Origin: an uncultured Bacteroidota bacterium | GTDB taxonomy: Bacteria > Bacteroidota > Bacteroidia > Flavobacteriales_F > PHOS-HE28 | NCBI GenBank assembly: GCA_902826215.1 | Contig: CADEDY010000025.1 | Coordinates: 1-58,477, forward strand | Length of the DNA: 58,477 bases | Reading direction: 5' to 3' | Shown: positions 31,725 through 40,288 of the stretch, piece after piece | Numbering within the stretch: position 1 is the stretch's first letter | Layout: the number at the start of each line of letters is the position of its first letter | Notes under the pieces: model-generated | The model's database searches: none | Seen by the model: the letters and a program-made list of their open reading frames with translations, nothing else | Told to the model about the DNA's origin: nothing | Translations under genes and position numbers: made by a program

Positions 31725-33155
31725 ATGTTGGATCGACCGACCCGGATATTCGTCTTCATCCTACTTCTACTAGGGCTCGCACGGCACCTTTGGTTGGCGT
31801 GGTACGTGCATCCCTTCGCCGATGACTTCAGCTACGCGGTAGCCGGTATGCGCACGGAACTGTGGGCGCGACTTGTGCAGGAGTTCACCTCGTGGAACGG
31901 CCGCTACTTCTCCAATATCCTTTTGCTGCGAGGCCCGCTGGTGCTTGGAATGAGTGATGGCTCGATCCTGTATCGTTCCACGGCGATCGCCTTGATCACG
32001 TTCACTTGCCTTGCGGCCTATCGGTTCCTTGTTCAAACTTTCGGTGAAGCGCTTTCAACCGGAACTCGCTGGATGATCGCGCTGATATTCGTCTTGCTCT
32101 TCCTGCATTGCATGCCGGATGCCAGCGAAGGGTTCTATTGGTACACCGGGGCCATGACGTATCAATTGCCCAATGTGCTCAGCCTCTTCTTGTTCGGGAA
32201 TTGGATCGTATTCCATCGACGCGGTGGAACACCGGGTATCGGCTGGATCCTGGCTCAGGTTCCGTTGATCGTGGTCATCGCAGGTTGCAGTGAATTGCAC
32301 ATGGCGCTTCTCGTGCTCGTTCATTCTGCGCCGTTGATCCATCGATCGATCCGCTCGAAGCGTTTTGATCCTTCGGTCACCGGTCTGTTCTTGGTCGCCT
32401 TGGCGTGCGGGGCCGTTGTATTCGCAGCGCCCGGAAATGCCACACGAGGTGCGTTGTTCCCGCATCAGCATGAATTCCTTCGGACGCTTGGCTACAGTGT
32501 CGCTCAAACAGTGCGCTTCAGTGGAACTTGGTTGGTCCTTTCACCGCTCGTACTCTTTTCCTTCGCCGTGGTTGCATTCCACCGAACAATGGGTTCGGAG
32601 GGAGCTTTCTCGGATCTCTTGAAGCGTGCGAACAAGTGGCTGGTGCTTGCACTGCCCTTCGCAGTCGTCTTTGTTTCGATGGTGGTCACCTACTGGCCAA
32701 CAGGTCTCCTCGGCCAGTATCGCACGGCGAATGTGGCTTGCTTCTACTTCATTCCAACGTGGTGCTTTGCTGCATTGGTCTGGGATGTGCAGGTGTTCCG
32801 AACTTGGGGCTGGCTGCTGCCGGATCCGCGCACGCGGGCGTTCCAGTGGTCTTTCGTCCTTCTGTGCGCTGTCTCGTTCTTCTTCTTCGGAAGAGATGGG
32901 CTTGTGACGAGCGATCTTCTTTCAGGCCGCGCTCAGCGCTATGATCGCGGTATTCAGGAAGGCTACGGTATGATCACCGAAGCGGTACGGAATGGAGCGG
33001 ATCACGTGGAACTAAGACCGGTGGAGATCCCGCTGAGCTTGCACATCCTGCCGCTCGATACATCACCCGACCATTGGCTCAACAGGTCCCTGGCCGATTA
33101 CTTCGGGAATGCCGCGCTGGATATCACTGTTGGGCAGCCTCTTCCAAAGGAGTAG
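31725..33155 (+). CDS. DUF6056-like polytopic membrane protein
   Basis: A 476-residue protein with about ten transmembrane segments. Its first loop, HPFADDFSYAVAG followed by SWNGRYFSNILL, is the DDFxY...WNGRY signature of the DUF6056/GtrB-linked group of putative GT-C glycosyltransferases. GFYWYTGAMTYQLPN is a further conserved segment. It likely uses a polyprenyl-linked sugar made by the GT2 protein 34 bases upstream. ATG at 31725 is preferred over TTG at 31716, because CATCTTTG (31711-31718) looks like the -7 box. The 3' end overlaps the convergent L,D-transpeptidase gene by 32 bases. Confidence 0.78.
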   Translation: MLDRPTRIFVFILLLLGLARHLWLAWYVHPFADDFSYAVAGMRTELWARLVQEFTSWNGRYFSNILLLRGPLVLGMSDGSILYRSTAIALITFTCLAAYRFLVQTFGEALSTGTRWMIALIFVLLFLHCMPDASEGFYWYTGAMTYQLPNVLSLFLFGNWIVFHRRGGTPGIGWILAQVPLIVVIAGCSELHMALLVLVHSAPLIHRSIRSKRFDPSVTGLFLVALACGAVVFAAPGNATRGALFPHQHEFLRTLGYSVAQTVRFSGTWLVLSPLVLFSFAVVAFHRTMGSEGAFSDLLKRANKWLVLALPFAVVFVSMVVTYWPTGLLGQYRTANVACFYFIPTWCFAALVWDVQVFRTWGWLLPDPRTRAFQWSFVLLCAVSFFFFGRDGLVTSDLLSGRAQRYDRGIQEGYGMITEAVRNGADHVELRPVEIPLSLHILPLDTSPDHWLNRSLADYFGNAALDITVGQPLPKE

Positions 33156-34812
33156 GAGGGGCGACGATCGCTTCGGGTGGTGTGGGGTCGTAGAACAATT
33201 CTTCCGCAAGGCGTTCGTCGTGTCCATACACATCGTCCCGGAAGTTCAGCAGCCCATCATCATCCACCCACGCGGTGAAGTAGCCGATCGATACCGGTCG
33301 CTTTTCCGGCGGAATGACCCAGGTCTCCTTCCCTTTGTACATGGCCTCCTTGATCTTCTCCGGAGTCCATGCAGTGTCGCTCCGCAGGAGGTACTCGGCG
33401 AGTTCCTTCGGTTCGCTCAGCCGGATGCAGCCGTGGCTGAACGCCCTGCTCTCTCGCGCGAAACCGCCTTTGCTTGGTGTGTCGTGGAAGTAGATGCTAT
33501 AGCTGTTGGGGAACAGGAATTTCACGCGTCCCAATGCATTGCCTCCACCGGGCTTCTGGCGGATCACCGGATTGGCATCGGTACCACCGATCCGTTCCAT
33601 GCCTTTCTTGCTCAAATAGTTCGGATCCTTCTTCATCGCCGGTAGGATCTCGTTCCGTACGATGCTGTTCGGAACACCCCAATACGGGCTGAAGACGATC
33701 CGGCTCAGCGTATCACTGAAGATCACCGTCCGAGTTGCTTCAGCGCCCACCACCACATTCATGCGCCATGCTTCCTTGCCGTTCTCGTAGATGTGCATCC
33801 TGTACTCAGGAATGTTCACAAGAATGAGATCCGGAGCATACGTTTCGGGAACCCAACGCAACCGTTCCATGTTGATCAGCATCGTCCGCACGCGTTGCGC
33901 AGGGGTGATGTTCAACATGCGGATCACACCGTTCCCGACCACACCATCCGGCATCAGGCCATGGCGGTCCTGAAAGCGCTCGACCGCGTGCAACAACGTG
34001 CTATCGTAGGCGGTGGAGCTGAGCACCAAGGTGTCCATTCCGGTCACGAGATCACCGAGCAATATCAAGCGCTGGCGGATGTCCGGGATGATGAAGGATG
34101 TGTCGTTCGGCTCGATCTTCTTGCGTTCACCCAACAGGATGGGCTCCCAGGTCACCAGGGTGTCCAGCATGAAGTACTGTTTCAGCTGATCCTTCAACGC
34201 TGCGTATTGCGGATGGAGCGGCTCCACCGAACGCAGGTCCATGCCTCCCGCAGCGAGCGAGTCCAAGAGCCTGTCGTAGTTCTTCTTCTTCCGCGGAATG
34301 AACCAGTCGAGTTCGTGCAGGTCCTTGCCTACGACACCACCGTATTTCTTGTCCGCAAAACGGAAGAAATTGGTTGTGAGGGCAAGCTCCAATCGGGTCC
34401 TGCAACTGTCGCACGGCACGGAGTCCCGCATGGTGCGCAGTTCCGGACGCAAAAGGGCATTCAGTTGCGAGCGCAATTGATCAAGGTCCCTGTAGCCGAC
34501 ATCGCTACTGTTCACCAAGGCCAGGAAGCCAGCTGCGGCCTGGGACAGCGTGTCGTTCACGAACCAAGCGTATTGTAGGTTGCGGCGGTTGTAGAATTCC
34601 ATGACGCTGATGGAATCCGACTTCGGGACAGGATGTGCTTGCAAGTACGCTTCGATCTCGGATCCCGTCAGCTTGCGCACGCTGTATGCTTCGCGGCTTT
34701 CGAATACCGCGTTGATGTCCTGCACGCTTGCTTCTGGATCCGGTTCGTTGGTCACGTTGGAACATGAACCCAAGAGGGCAGCAACGAAAAGGAGTGCAAC
34801 GGCTTCGCGCAT
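33124..34812 (-). CDS. L,D-transpeptidase of YcbB/LdtD type, lipoprotein
   Basis: A 562-residue protein with a lipoprotein signal (AALLGSC). An N-terminal scaffold domain is followed by a peptidoglycan-binding segment (LLHAVERFQDRHGLMPDGVVGNGVIRML) and the YkuD domain, with YFHDTPSKGGFARESRAFSHGCIRLSEP carrying the catalytic His and Cys of SHGCIR. These enzymes make 3-3 cross-links between diaminopimelate residues, bypassing penicillin-binding proteins. The alternate ATG at 34827 adds five residues. It is 38 bases downstream of a second YkuD-like gene, forming a pair. Confidence 0.93.
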   Translation of the reverse strand: MREAVALLFVAALLGSCSNVTNEPDPEASVQDINAVFESREAYSVRKLTGSEIEAYLQAHPVPKSDSISVMEFYNRRNLQYAWFVNDTLSQAAAGFLALVNSSDVGYRDLDQLRSQLNALLRPELRTMRDSVPCDSCRTRLELALTTNFFRFADKKYGGVVGKDLHELDWFIPRKKKNYDRLLDSLAAGGMDLRSVEPLHPQYAALKDQLKQYFMLDTLVTWEPILLGERKKIEPNDTSFIIPDIRQRLILLGDLVTGMDTLVLSSTAYDSTLLHAVERFQDRHGLMPDGVVGNGVIRMLNITPAQRVRTMLINMERLRWVPETYAPDLILVNIPEYRMHIYENGKEAWRMNVVVGAEATRTVIFSDTLSRIVFSPYWGVPNSIVRNEILPAMKKDPNYLSKKGMERIGGTDANPVIRQKPGGGNALGRVKFLFPNSYSIYFHDTPSKGGFARESRAFSHGCIRLSEPKELAEYLLRSDTAWTPEKIKEAMYKGKETWVIPPEKRPVSIGYFTAWVDDDGLLNFRDDVYGHDERLAEELFYDPTPPEAIVAPPTPLEEAAQQ

Positions 34813-34850
34813 GAATGGGGCGCGCATACGTGCGCGAGGGACACAAAGTT

Positions 34851-35510
34851 CTATAGGCGGGCGTACACGTACAGCAAACCGCCGTCGGTAAGCAGTTCCA
34901 GCATACGCGCCATGTCCTTGCGAGGTACGGCCGGGCAGCCCCAGCTCCGTCCCAAACGACCGTTTGCGGCGATGAATTCCTCGCTGACGTAATCCGCGCC
35001 GTGCATGATCACCTCACGGCTCAACGCATTGCCATTGATGCCGCGCTCCAAGCCGTGCAGGAGCAGAGCTGCTCCGTGCTTCGGGCTCACGATCTCGGCA
35101 CCGACACGATACAACCCCAAGCTGGTCTGGTGCGACCCTTCACGATCGCTGAAGGTGGTCGCCATCAGATCCCCGCTACCGGAGCCGTGGGATACGTACG
35201 TCCGCATCACCAACTCACGCTTTTCCAGATCGATCACGTAGAGCCGCTTGGCCGTGCTCGGTTGGGACATATCCGCAATAGCCAGCACCTTGCCCTTCGC
35301 ACCTAAGCGTTGTATGCGCTTATAGCCAGCCACGAAGACGGGTTCGGCCAATTCGCCGTCAAGGCAAAGTTCCTCATAGAGCTCAGCGGTTTCCGTCCGT
35401 TCACCTTCCCCGACTTCTGCAGCTAATGCTGCCGGAACAGGGGACTCTGTCCCGGAATTGGGCAGCAGCCAAGAGAAAAGCAAAGCCACGAGCAGTGGTA
35501 GGTGTACCAT
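34851..35510 (-). CDS. Murein L,D-transpeptidase catalytic domain family (YkuD_2)
   Basis: A 219-residue secreted protein with an N-terminal hydrophobic signal (LLVALLFSWLLP). The YkuD_2 motifs are visible: LYVIDLEKRELVMRTYVSHG, DREGSHQTSLGLYRVG, LLLHGLERGINGNALSREV, IMHGADYVSE and LGRSWGCPAVP with the catalytic Cys. Family members are predicted murein L,D-transpeptidases or carboxypeptidases acting in the periplasm. It probably heads a two-gene unit with the LdtD-like gene. No close promoter match was found in the 210-base divergent gap to 35721. Confidence 0.88.
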   Translation of the reverse strand: MVHLPLLVALLFSWLLPNSGTESPVPAALAAEVGEGERTETAELYEELCLDGELAEPVFVAGYKRIQRLGAKGKVLAIADMSQPSTAKRLYVIDLEKRELVMRTYVSHGSGSGDLMATTFSDREGSHQTSLGLYRVGAEIVSPKHGAALLLHGLERGINGNALSREVIMHGADYVSEEFIAANGRLGRSWGCPAVPRKDMARMLELLTDGGLLYVYARL

Positions 35511-35720
35511 TGTTCCTTCTAGCAGGTTTGCCGCGTTCGACCCTTTCGCGAGGTTCCAGTTCGCAGGCCGAGGCGGGGTGTGAAGCTAACGATCAAGTCC
35601 ATTCGTTGGTGTTCTACGTCGATGAGCGGGCGGGGTTCCCCGTCCAATGCCCTGCTGGACACAATGAAACGGAGATCGGTCCCGTATTTGCCAAGACCTC
35701 GGTCATCCAATACCGCCACC

Positions 35721-36398
35721 ATGCGCCTGCTAACACTGCTCTCCATCGCTGTCCTCTTCACCGCCTGCCGGAAGGAAGAGATCGACGACCTGCCCGTGGA
35801 TACCGCGATCTACCAGGATTACAAGGTGATCTTCGACAAGCCGGACAACCGCACCCGGGCCTACGCCACCTTCCGCAAGAGCAATTCGCTGGGCGTACGC
35901 CTGCAATTGACCGGGGATGCGTCCATCACCTTCAATGGAAACGGGTACACCAGTTACACCGAATTGGACAACTACTTCTACCGCTGGAATACCACGGGCC
36001 TCGCCGATGTGTACCTGCGCTTCACGAAGCCCGATGGCGCCTGGTTCGACAACCGCATTTTGCGTGCAGACACCAACGATGTGACGGTTCCCAACGGTAT
36101 CATCCTATCGCGCAGCAATGGCGGCCAGGTGTTCTGGGTCGGACGACCGTTGGTGCAGGGTGAAACGCTGGAGGCTTGGCTCGTACAGAGCGGAACCACC
36201 ACCAGCAAGACCACCTTGAACACGACCGGCGCGGGTTCCATCTTCATTCCCGCATCCATCACCTCGAACTTGAGTGCGGGCACTGCGGATCTCTATTTCA
36301 ACCGCAGTCGTTCGCTGTCCTTGAACGAAGGTGATGGCTATGCCGGCGGCCGACGCATCATCGAAGTGGAGGCTCGTGGGACCGTGACGATCGAGTAG
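35721..36398 (+). CDS. Hypothetical lipoprotein
   Basis: A 225-residue protein with a lipoprotein signal (MRLLTLLSIAVLFTACRKEE, Cys16). The mature part seems all beta: AIYQDYKVIFDKPDNRTRAY, GNGYTSYTELDNYFYRW and DLYFNRSRSLSLNEGDGYAG GR. Similar predicted surface lipoproteins occur in Bacteroidota, but I recognise no named domain. No operon partner: the next gene is convergent. Location at the outer membrane is inferred. Confidence 0.8.
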   Translation: MRLLTLLSIAVLFTACRKEEIDDLPVDTAIYQDYKVIFDKPDNRTRAYATFRKSNSLGVRLQLTGDASITFNGNGYTSYTELDNYFYRWNTTGLADVYLRFTKPDGAWFDNRILRADTNDVTVPNGIILSRSNGGQVFWVGRPLVQGETLEAWLVQSGTTTSKTTLNTTGAGSIFIPASITSNLSAGTADLYFNRSRSLSLNEGDGYAGGRRIIEVEARGTVTIE

Positions 36399-36429
36399 GG
36401 CAACTCCCAACTCCATCAACGGTCAACCT

Positions 36430-37707
36430 TCATCCCTTCAACACCGCCTTCGCGTAATTCGCCCAGCTCATGTTCTTGGTGGCTTCCACCACGTTTTCGC
36501 GCGGTATGGGTTGCTCGATGCTGGCGTTCATCACGCGTACCATGTCGGCGAGTTTCTTCGGTTCGGCGAGGTAGCCGTTGAAGCCGTCGGTGATGGTCTC
36601 TGGGAAGTGCCCCACTCGTGTAGCAACAGCAGGTAGTTTGAAGTTGTAACTGAGGCTTTCCACTCCGCTCGGCGTAGCCGTTTCGTAGAAGAGGACGATG
36701 GTATCGGCCGCTTGGAAGTAGGGAGGCACCTCCTCGTTCGGGATGAAACGGTCGACCAAGAGCGTTCTATCCTGTAGACCCAATTGTGCGATCATCGCCA
36801 ACGGATCGTAGTCGCGCTCGTCGTCGGCCTTTTTCAGGAAGAGCTTCTTCACCGTGCCGAAGACCGCGTTCTTCAACTTGGTGCTCAGCTTGCTTTGGTC
36901 AACCGTCTGCCAGAAGCGTTCGCCCACGATCATCAAGCTCACATCGTCGCGCTGATGCGCCAGTTCCGCGAATGCTTCGATGCAGTAGTGCAAGCCTTTG
37001 TATTTGCGGATGAATCCGAAGAAGAGGAAGACGTGTTTCCGCAGATGGTGCTTCGCTTTCCAGGCTTCTTTGTCGAACGTGGGGTCGGGCTTGAAGAGGG
37101 TGTAGATGGGGTGATAGAGTTTGAGAATTGCGCGTTGGGGCGCGAGATCTCTCGCCCGTACTCCCCGCGCGCCATCCAACGTCAAGGTGAATTCATCCCC
37201 AGCGAATAGTGCTTTCAGTTCCTCCGCTGTCTTGTACGCGTGAACGATGAAGCTGTGTCCGTGCCGCAATGCCATCCGCGTGAGACGTGCGTCCAAGCTG
37301 CTCTGTTCCTTGGCGGCCACGAAGTGCAGGTCGAAGAGGATCTCCGCGTTCGTGTGTTTGCGCAGGTACTTGGCGATGCTGTTCAGTGGGATGCCCTGTG
37401 TGGGGTTGTACCACTGGATGATGACCTTGTCCGGCTTCAGCGCGGCAATGGCCTTCGCGGTGGCGCCCCAGGTGCGCGGATCATTCCAGTTGGTCAGGTA
37501 CTTCACCGGGATGTCGTAGCCCTCCAGGAAGTCGCTGCGGCTGGCCTTGTCCACGAACTCGCGCGGGATGATCGCCGGGTACTGCTGCGTCCAGCTGACG
37601 ATGGTGACCTGCGCGCCTTCATCCTTCAGCGCCCGGGCCAAAGCGGTGTTGTACTGCGCGATGCCGCCTTTGAACTTGGGGCCTGGGCCGAAGCAGATGA
37701 TGTTCAT
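36430..37707 (-). CDS. GT4-family (GT-B) glycosyltransferase
   Basis: A 425-residue cytosolic protein. It opens MNIICFGPGPKFKGGIAQYN, where FKGGIAQY is the acceptor-binding Gly-rich loop of GT4 enzymes. The C-terminal half has KHVFLFFGFIRKYKGLHYCIEAF (nucleotide-binding start of the second Rossmann domain) and FYETATPSGVESLSYNFKLPAVAT, the E-x7-E-like donor motif. It likely adds a hexose to a lipid-linked oligosaccharide. It lies between a repeat-bounded small gene and a convergent lipoprotein gene, near an epimerase that could make its sugar donor. Confidence 0.9.
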   Translation of the reverse strand: MNIICFGPGPKFKGGIAQYNTALARALKDEGAQVTIVSWTQQYPAIIPREFVDKASRSDFLEGYDIPVKYLTNWNDPRTWGATAKAIAALKPDKVIIQWYNPTQGIPLNSIAKYLRKHTNAEILFDLHFVAAKEQSSLDARLTRMALRHGHSFIVHAYKTAEELKALFAGDEFTLTLDGARGVRARDLAPQRAILKLYHPIYTLFKPDPTFDKEAWKAKHHLRKHVFLFFGFIRKYKGLHYCIEAFAELAHQRDDVSLMIVGERFWQTVDQSKLSTKLKNAVFGTVKKLFLKKADDERDYDPLAMIAQLGLQDRTLLVDRFIPNEEVPPYFQAADTIVLFYETATPSGVESLSYNFKLPAVATRVGHFPETITDGFNGYLAEPKKLADMVRVMNASIEQPIPRENVVEATKNMSWANYAKAVLKG

Positions 37708-37714
37708 GAGGAGG

Positions 37715-37742
37715 GGCCGCAGAGGCGCAAAGGCGCAGAGAA
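37715..37742 (+). repeat. Left arm of a 28-base inverted repeat pair
   Basis: The arm has GCAGAGGCGCAAAGGCGCAG at its core (37719-37738). It is the reverse complement of 38196-38223 with one mismatch, 453 bases away, and belongs to the same family as the repeat at 20599-20673. Confidence 0.85.
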
Positions 37743-37761
37743 GTTCAAGTGTTACCCAAGG

Positions 37762-38196
37762 TCATCGCCGAGGAAGATCGTCTTTATCGATGGGCGTGAT
37801 CTTACCATTCGCGGACCGAAGGCCAAAGATCCGCTTATCCGAAGATTGAAAGACCATGTCCGAGTGCCTCCACTTCCGCGGGGCCTCCTCACCCAGCTCG
37901 CGAATGACCATCACCTTGCATGCACTGAAGCGATCCAAGTCAACTGACCATTTGGTCGAGCCCTTCACCTCCGCCCAGATCCGGCATTGGGGGAATGAGT
38001 AGATCACAAGTAGGTCATCCAACTTCGTAGTGTCGCCGCAAACCTGCCATGGTTCGGGTCGGCCTCCGAATATGCGGTCGAAATCCCCGCTGACACTACC
38101 GTGATCAGTGCTATCACATGGGTGTTGTGCCGAGGTTGGACTAAAGGAGCAAAGGACACACAAGAGAATTGCTGCACGCAATGATGAGTTCGGCAT
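37762..38196 (-). CDS. Small secreted protein inside an inverted-repeat pair
   Basis: A 144-residue protein starting MPNSSLRAAILLCVLCSFSP with a signal peptide cleaved near PTSAQ. The mature chain has four cysteines (HPCDS, QVCGD, PQCRI, FSACK), consistent with disulfides, and no recognised domain. The 5' frame could extend ten codons into the repeat (MGRRDAKAQR), but those codons are repeat sequence, so I took the ATG at 38196, the last T of which is the first base of the right arm. The gene fills the space between the two arms. Unknown function; possibly a cassette carried by the repeat or a gene flanked by chance. Confidence 0.65.
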   Translation of the reverse strand: MPNSSLRAAILLCVLCSFSPTSAQHPCDSTDHGSVSGDFDRIFGGRPEPWQVCGDTTKLDDLLVIYSFPQCRIWAEVKGSTKWSVDLDRFSACKVMVIRELGEEAPRKWRHSDMVFQSSDKRIFGLRSANGKITPIDKDDLPRR

Positions 38197-38223
38197 TCTC
38201 TGCGCCTTTGCGTCTCTGCGGCC
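38196..38223 (-). repeat. Right arm of the 28-base inverted repeat pair
   Basis: Complement of the arm at 37715-37742 with a single difference (GCGTCTCTGC against the expected GCGCCTCTGC). It ends four bases before the stop of the epimerase gene. Confidence 0.85.
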
Positions 38224-38227
38224 CATA

Positions 38228-39262
38228 TCACATCTTCTTCAGCGCTGCCTCATACACTCTCCGCATCCCTTCCTCGATGCTGATCTTGGCCTTCCACCCC
38301 AGGTTCTCCTCCACCCAGGTCATGTCGCAGTAGCGGCTGTGTACGCCCACGGGTTTGTCGAGCAAGGGTTTGATGGTCGGTTTGTAGCCCGCGAAACCGG
38401 TGAAGACCTCGATCAGTTCCAGGAAGCTGGTGAGCTTGCCCATGCCGATGTTGATGGCCCGGCCGTCGCTGATCTTGTCCATGGCCAGTAGCGTAAGGTC
38501 GAGCACGTCGTCGATGTGGACGAAGTCGCGGCCCTGTTTGCCTGTGCCCCAGACCTCGAAGGGGTTCTCCTTCTTGGCAGCGCGCGCGGCGATGGCGGGC
38601 ACGGGGTAGCTGAGGTCCTGGTCCTCTCCATACCCGCTGAAGGGGCGGATGCAGGTGACGTGCACGCCGTAGTGGCTGGCCGCGATCTTGGCTAGGAATT
38701 CGCCCGTCAGCTTGCTCCAGCCGTAGGTCATGTCGGGCTCGCCCATCTTCTTGAAGTCGATGTCGCTCTCCTTCAACTTGAGGGTGTTGCTCTCGGTCTG
38801 CAGATCGATGGGGTAGGCGGCGCTGCTGCTGGGGTAGAGGAAGCGCCGCGGTTTGTTGCGGCACACGTACAGGAACATCTCCGCATCGATGCTGAGGTCC
38901 TGGGCAACCAACATCGGATCACCATCGATCTTGCTCCTTCCGCCGACGATCGCAGCGAAATGGAAGATGTCATCGAACAGGTCGATGTTCAGGCCGTACT
39001 GCTTCTTGAACCACTGTGGATCCTTGTTCAGTTCGCGCAGCACATCGCGCAGATCAGCCTTCAAGAAAATCAAACGTTCGTCCTGACCATAGATCTTCAG
39101 GTCCTTGTGCTCGAAGTTGAGCGGATGCCCGATCCATGTGTCCGGATGGGTGCCCACGCTGAGGTCATCGATGAAGAGGACTTTCGCGCCTTGGGCATAA
39201 AGGCGTTGGACCATATTGCGACCAACAAAGCCGCAGCCGCCGGTGACCAAGTGTGTTGTCAT
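38228..39262 (-). CDS. NAD-dependent nucleotide-sugar epimerase/dehydratase
   Basis: A 344-residue extended short-chain dehydrogenase. MTTHLVTGGCGFVGRNMVQR has the GxxGxxG cofactor loop, IFHFAAIVGGRSKIDGDP follows, PSSSAAYP holds the catalytic Ser/Thr, and the YxxxK pair is in TYGWSKLTGE (Tyr and Lys). GYGEDQDLSYPVPAI and WGTGKQGRDFVHIDDV are substrate motifs shared with GDP-mannose epimerases and UDP-sugar 4-epimerases. The precise sugar is uncertain. It probably feeds the neighbouring glycosyltransferases. A box CATCTTTG (39276-39269 on minus) ends six bases before the ATG. Confidence 0.9.
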   Translation of the reverse strand: MTTHLVTGGCGFVGRNMVQRLYAQGAKVLFIDDLSVGTHPDTWIGHPLNFEHKDLKIYGQDERLIFLKADLRDVLRELNKDPQWFKKQYGLNIDLFDDIFHFAAIVGGRSKIDGDPMLVAQDLSIDAEMFLYVCRNKPRRFLYPSSSAAYPIDLQTESNTLKLKESDIDFKKMGEPDMTYGWSKLTGEFLAKIAASHYGVHVTCIRPFSGYGEDQDLSYPVPAIAARAAKKENPFEVWGTGKQGRDFVHIDDVLDLTLLAMDKISDGRAINIGMGKLTSFLELIEVFTGFAGYKPTIKPLLDKPVGVHSRYCDMTWVEENLGWKAKISIEEGMRRVYEAALKKM

Positions 39263-39343
39263 GGGCTGCAAAGATGCGGAAGCCCGGCATGGCACTCGGT
39301 AAAGAGCTGATCAACGTTTGCACAATGGCGTGCGGAATAGGAG

Positions 39344-39589
39344 CTACCCTTTCAGCCGGGTCAGGATGCGATCTTCCAGCGCAACGGTGTCCACTCGGGT
39401 TCCCACGCGCTCTTCCATCCACAGATCGATGGCTTCGCTTTGCATTGAATAGGCTTGGCAGTACTTGCAGATGCGCATGTGGAACCAGAGACCCGCCCGT
39501 TCTCCCATGCTGAGCGGCTGCAGGTCTCTGCGCTCAACGAGTTCAGTGGCTTTCCGGCAGTGGATCATCAGGGTATCGGTCAAGGCCAT
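39344..39589 (-). CDS. Small zinc-binding anti-sigma factor (ZAS type), no membrane anchor
   Basis: An 81-residue protein containing FHMRICKYCQAY, an exact H-x3-C-x2-C zinc anti-sigma motif (about residues 37-44), with a preceding Cys (MIHCRKATELVE) that could be a further ligand. It has no transmembrane segment or sensor domain. It starts three bases after the ECF sigma gene stop, the classic sigma/anti-sigma pairing. It would hold the sigma factor inactive until oxidation or another cue releases zinc; that mode is known for ChrR/RsrA relatives and inferred here. Confidence 0.82.
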   Translation of the reverse strand: MALTDTLMIHCRKATELVERRDLQPLSMGERAGLWFHMRICKYCQAYSMQSEAIDLWMEERVGTRVDTVALEDRILTRLKG

Positions 39590-39592
39590 GCG

Positions 39593-40198
39593 TCAAGCGT
39601 TTCGGGTAAGTCTGCCTTCGATGCAGCTGCGCAGTTTCAGTTTCGCACGATGCAGTTGCTGCCAATAGTTGGTGGCGCTGATCCCCAAGGTCTGTTGGAT
39701 CTCCTCGCTGTCCTTTTCCTTCAGATACTTCATCTCTACCGCCCCCCGCAGGTTCGTCGGCAGCAGGTCCAAACAGTGTCGGAGTGCCCGGTCCAAGCGT
39801 TCCTTCTCGTCGAGTTCGAAAGCGCTGGATAGGTCGGCCGGTTTGGTGGTGCTGGTCCAATGCCCGTTGGTGGCGAATTCACTGATGGCCGGGTCGTCGT
39901 CCGCGATCTCCATTCCTGACACCTGCTGGCCTTCCCGATAGACCTTTCTGTAATGGTCGGCCAATTTGTGCTTCAGGATCGCGAAGAGCCAGGTGCGAGG
40001 CGAACTGTCTCCTGCGAATTTCTTGAGGGTCTGCCAGGCCGAAACGAAGGTCAACTGCACCAGGTCATCGGCCACATCGGGGTCCTTTACGCGGCTCCGT
40101 GCGTATCGAACCAGATCAGCGGTATGCGACTTGACCCAGCCAGCCATGAGCTTTTGGCGGCCAACTTCATCCAAGGTCTGAATGGAGGTTTCTTGCAC
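39593..40198 (-). CDS. ECF-subfamily RNA polymerase sigma factor
   Basis: A 201-residue sigma factor. Region 2 is seen in LVRYARSRVKDPDVADDLVQLTFVSAWQTLKKFAGDSSPRTWLFAILKHKLADHYRK, and region 4 in LDLLPTNLRGAVEMKYLKEKDSEEIQQTLGISATNYWQQLHRAKLKLR. An acidic linker of about 45 residues lies between them. It directs RNA polymerase to a stress or envelope regulon. Translation seems to start at GTG 40198, four bases after the box TACCTTTC (40210-40203), so the message may be leaderless. The anti-sigma gene follows directly. Confidence 0.93.
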   Translation of the reverse strand: MQETSIQTLDEVGRQKLMAGWVKSHTADLVRYARSRVKDPDVADDLVQLTFVSAWQTLKKFAGDSSPRTWLFAILKHKLADHYRKVYREGQQVSGMEIADDDPAISEFATNGHWTSTTKPADLSSAFELDEKERLDRALRHCLDLLPTNLRGAVEMKYLKEKDSEEIQQTLGISATNYWQQLHRAKLKLRSCIEGRLTRNA

Positions 40199-40202
40199 GG
40201 TG

Positions 40203-40210
40203 GAAAGGTA
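40203..40210 (-). promoter_or_regulatory. Candidate -7 box for the ECF sigma/anti-sigma operon
   Basis: Minus strand TACCTTTC, one mismatch from TAnnTTTG, ends four bases before the GTG start codon. It could be either a housekeeping box or part of an autoregulated ECF promoter. Confidence 0.4.
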
Positions 40211-40288
40211 GCGTGGTCCAATGAATGGATCAAAGCTGGACGGCCGAACATGCGGTCAGGAACCGGCGATCCTTGGAACCGTGATCGA

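Noticed and set aside
37715..38223. An insertion sequence with terminal repeats
   Set aside because: The element carries no transposase and no visible target duplication; kept as an inverted-repeat-bounded gene of unknown origin.
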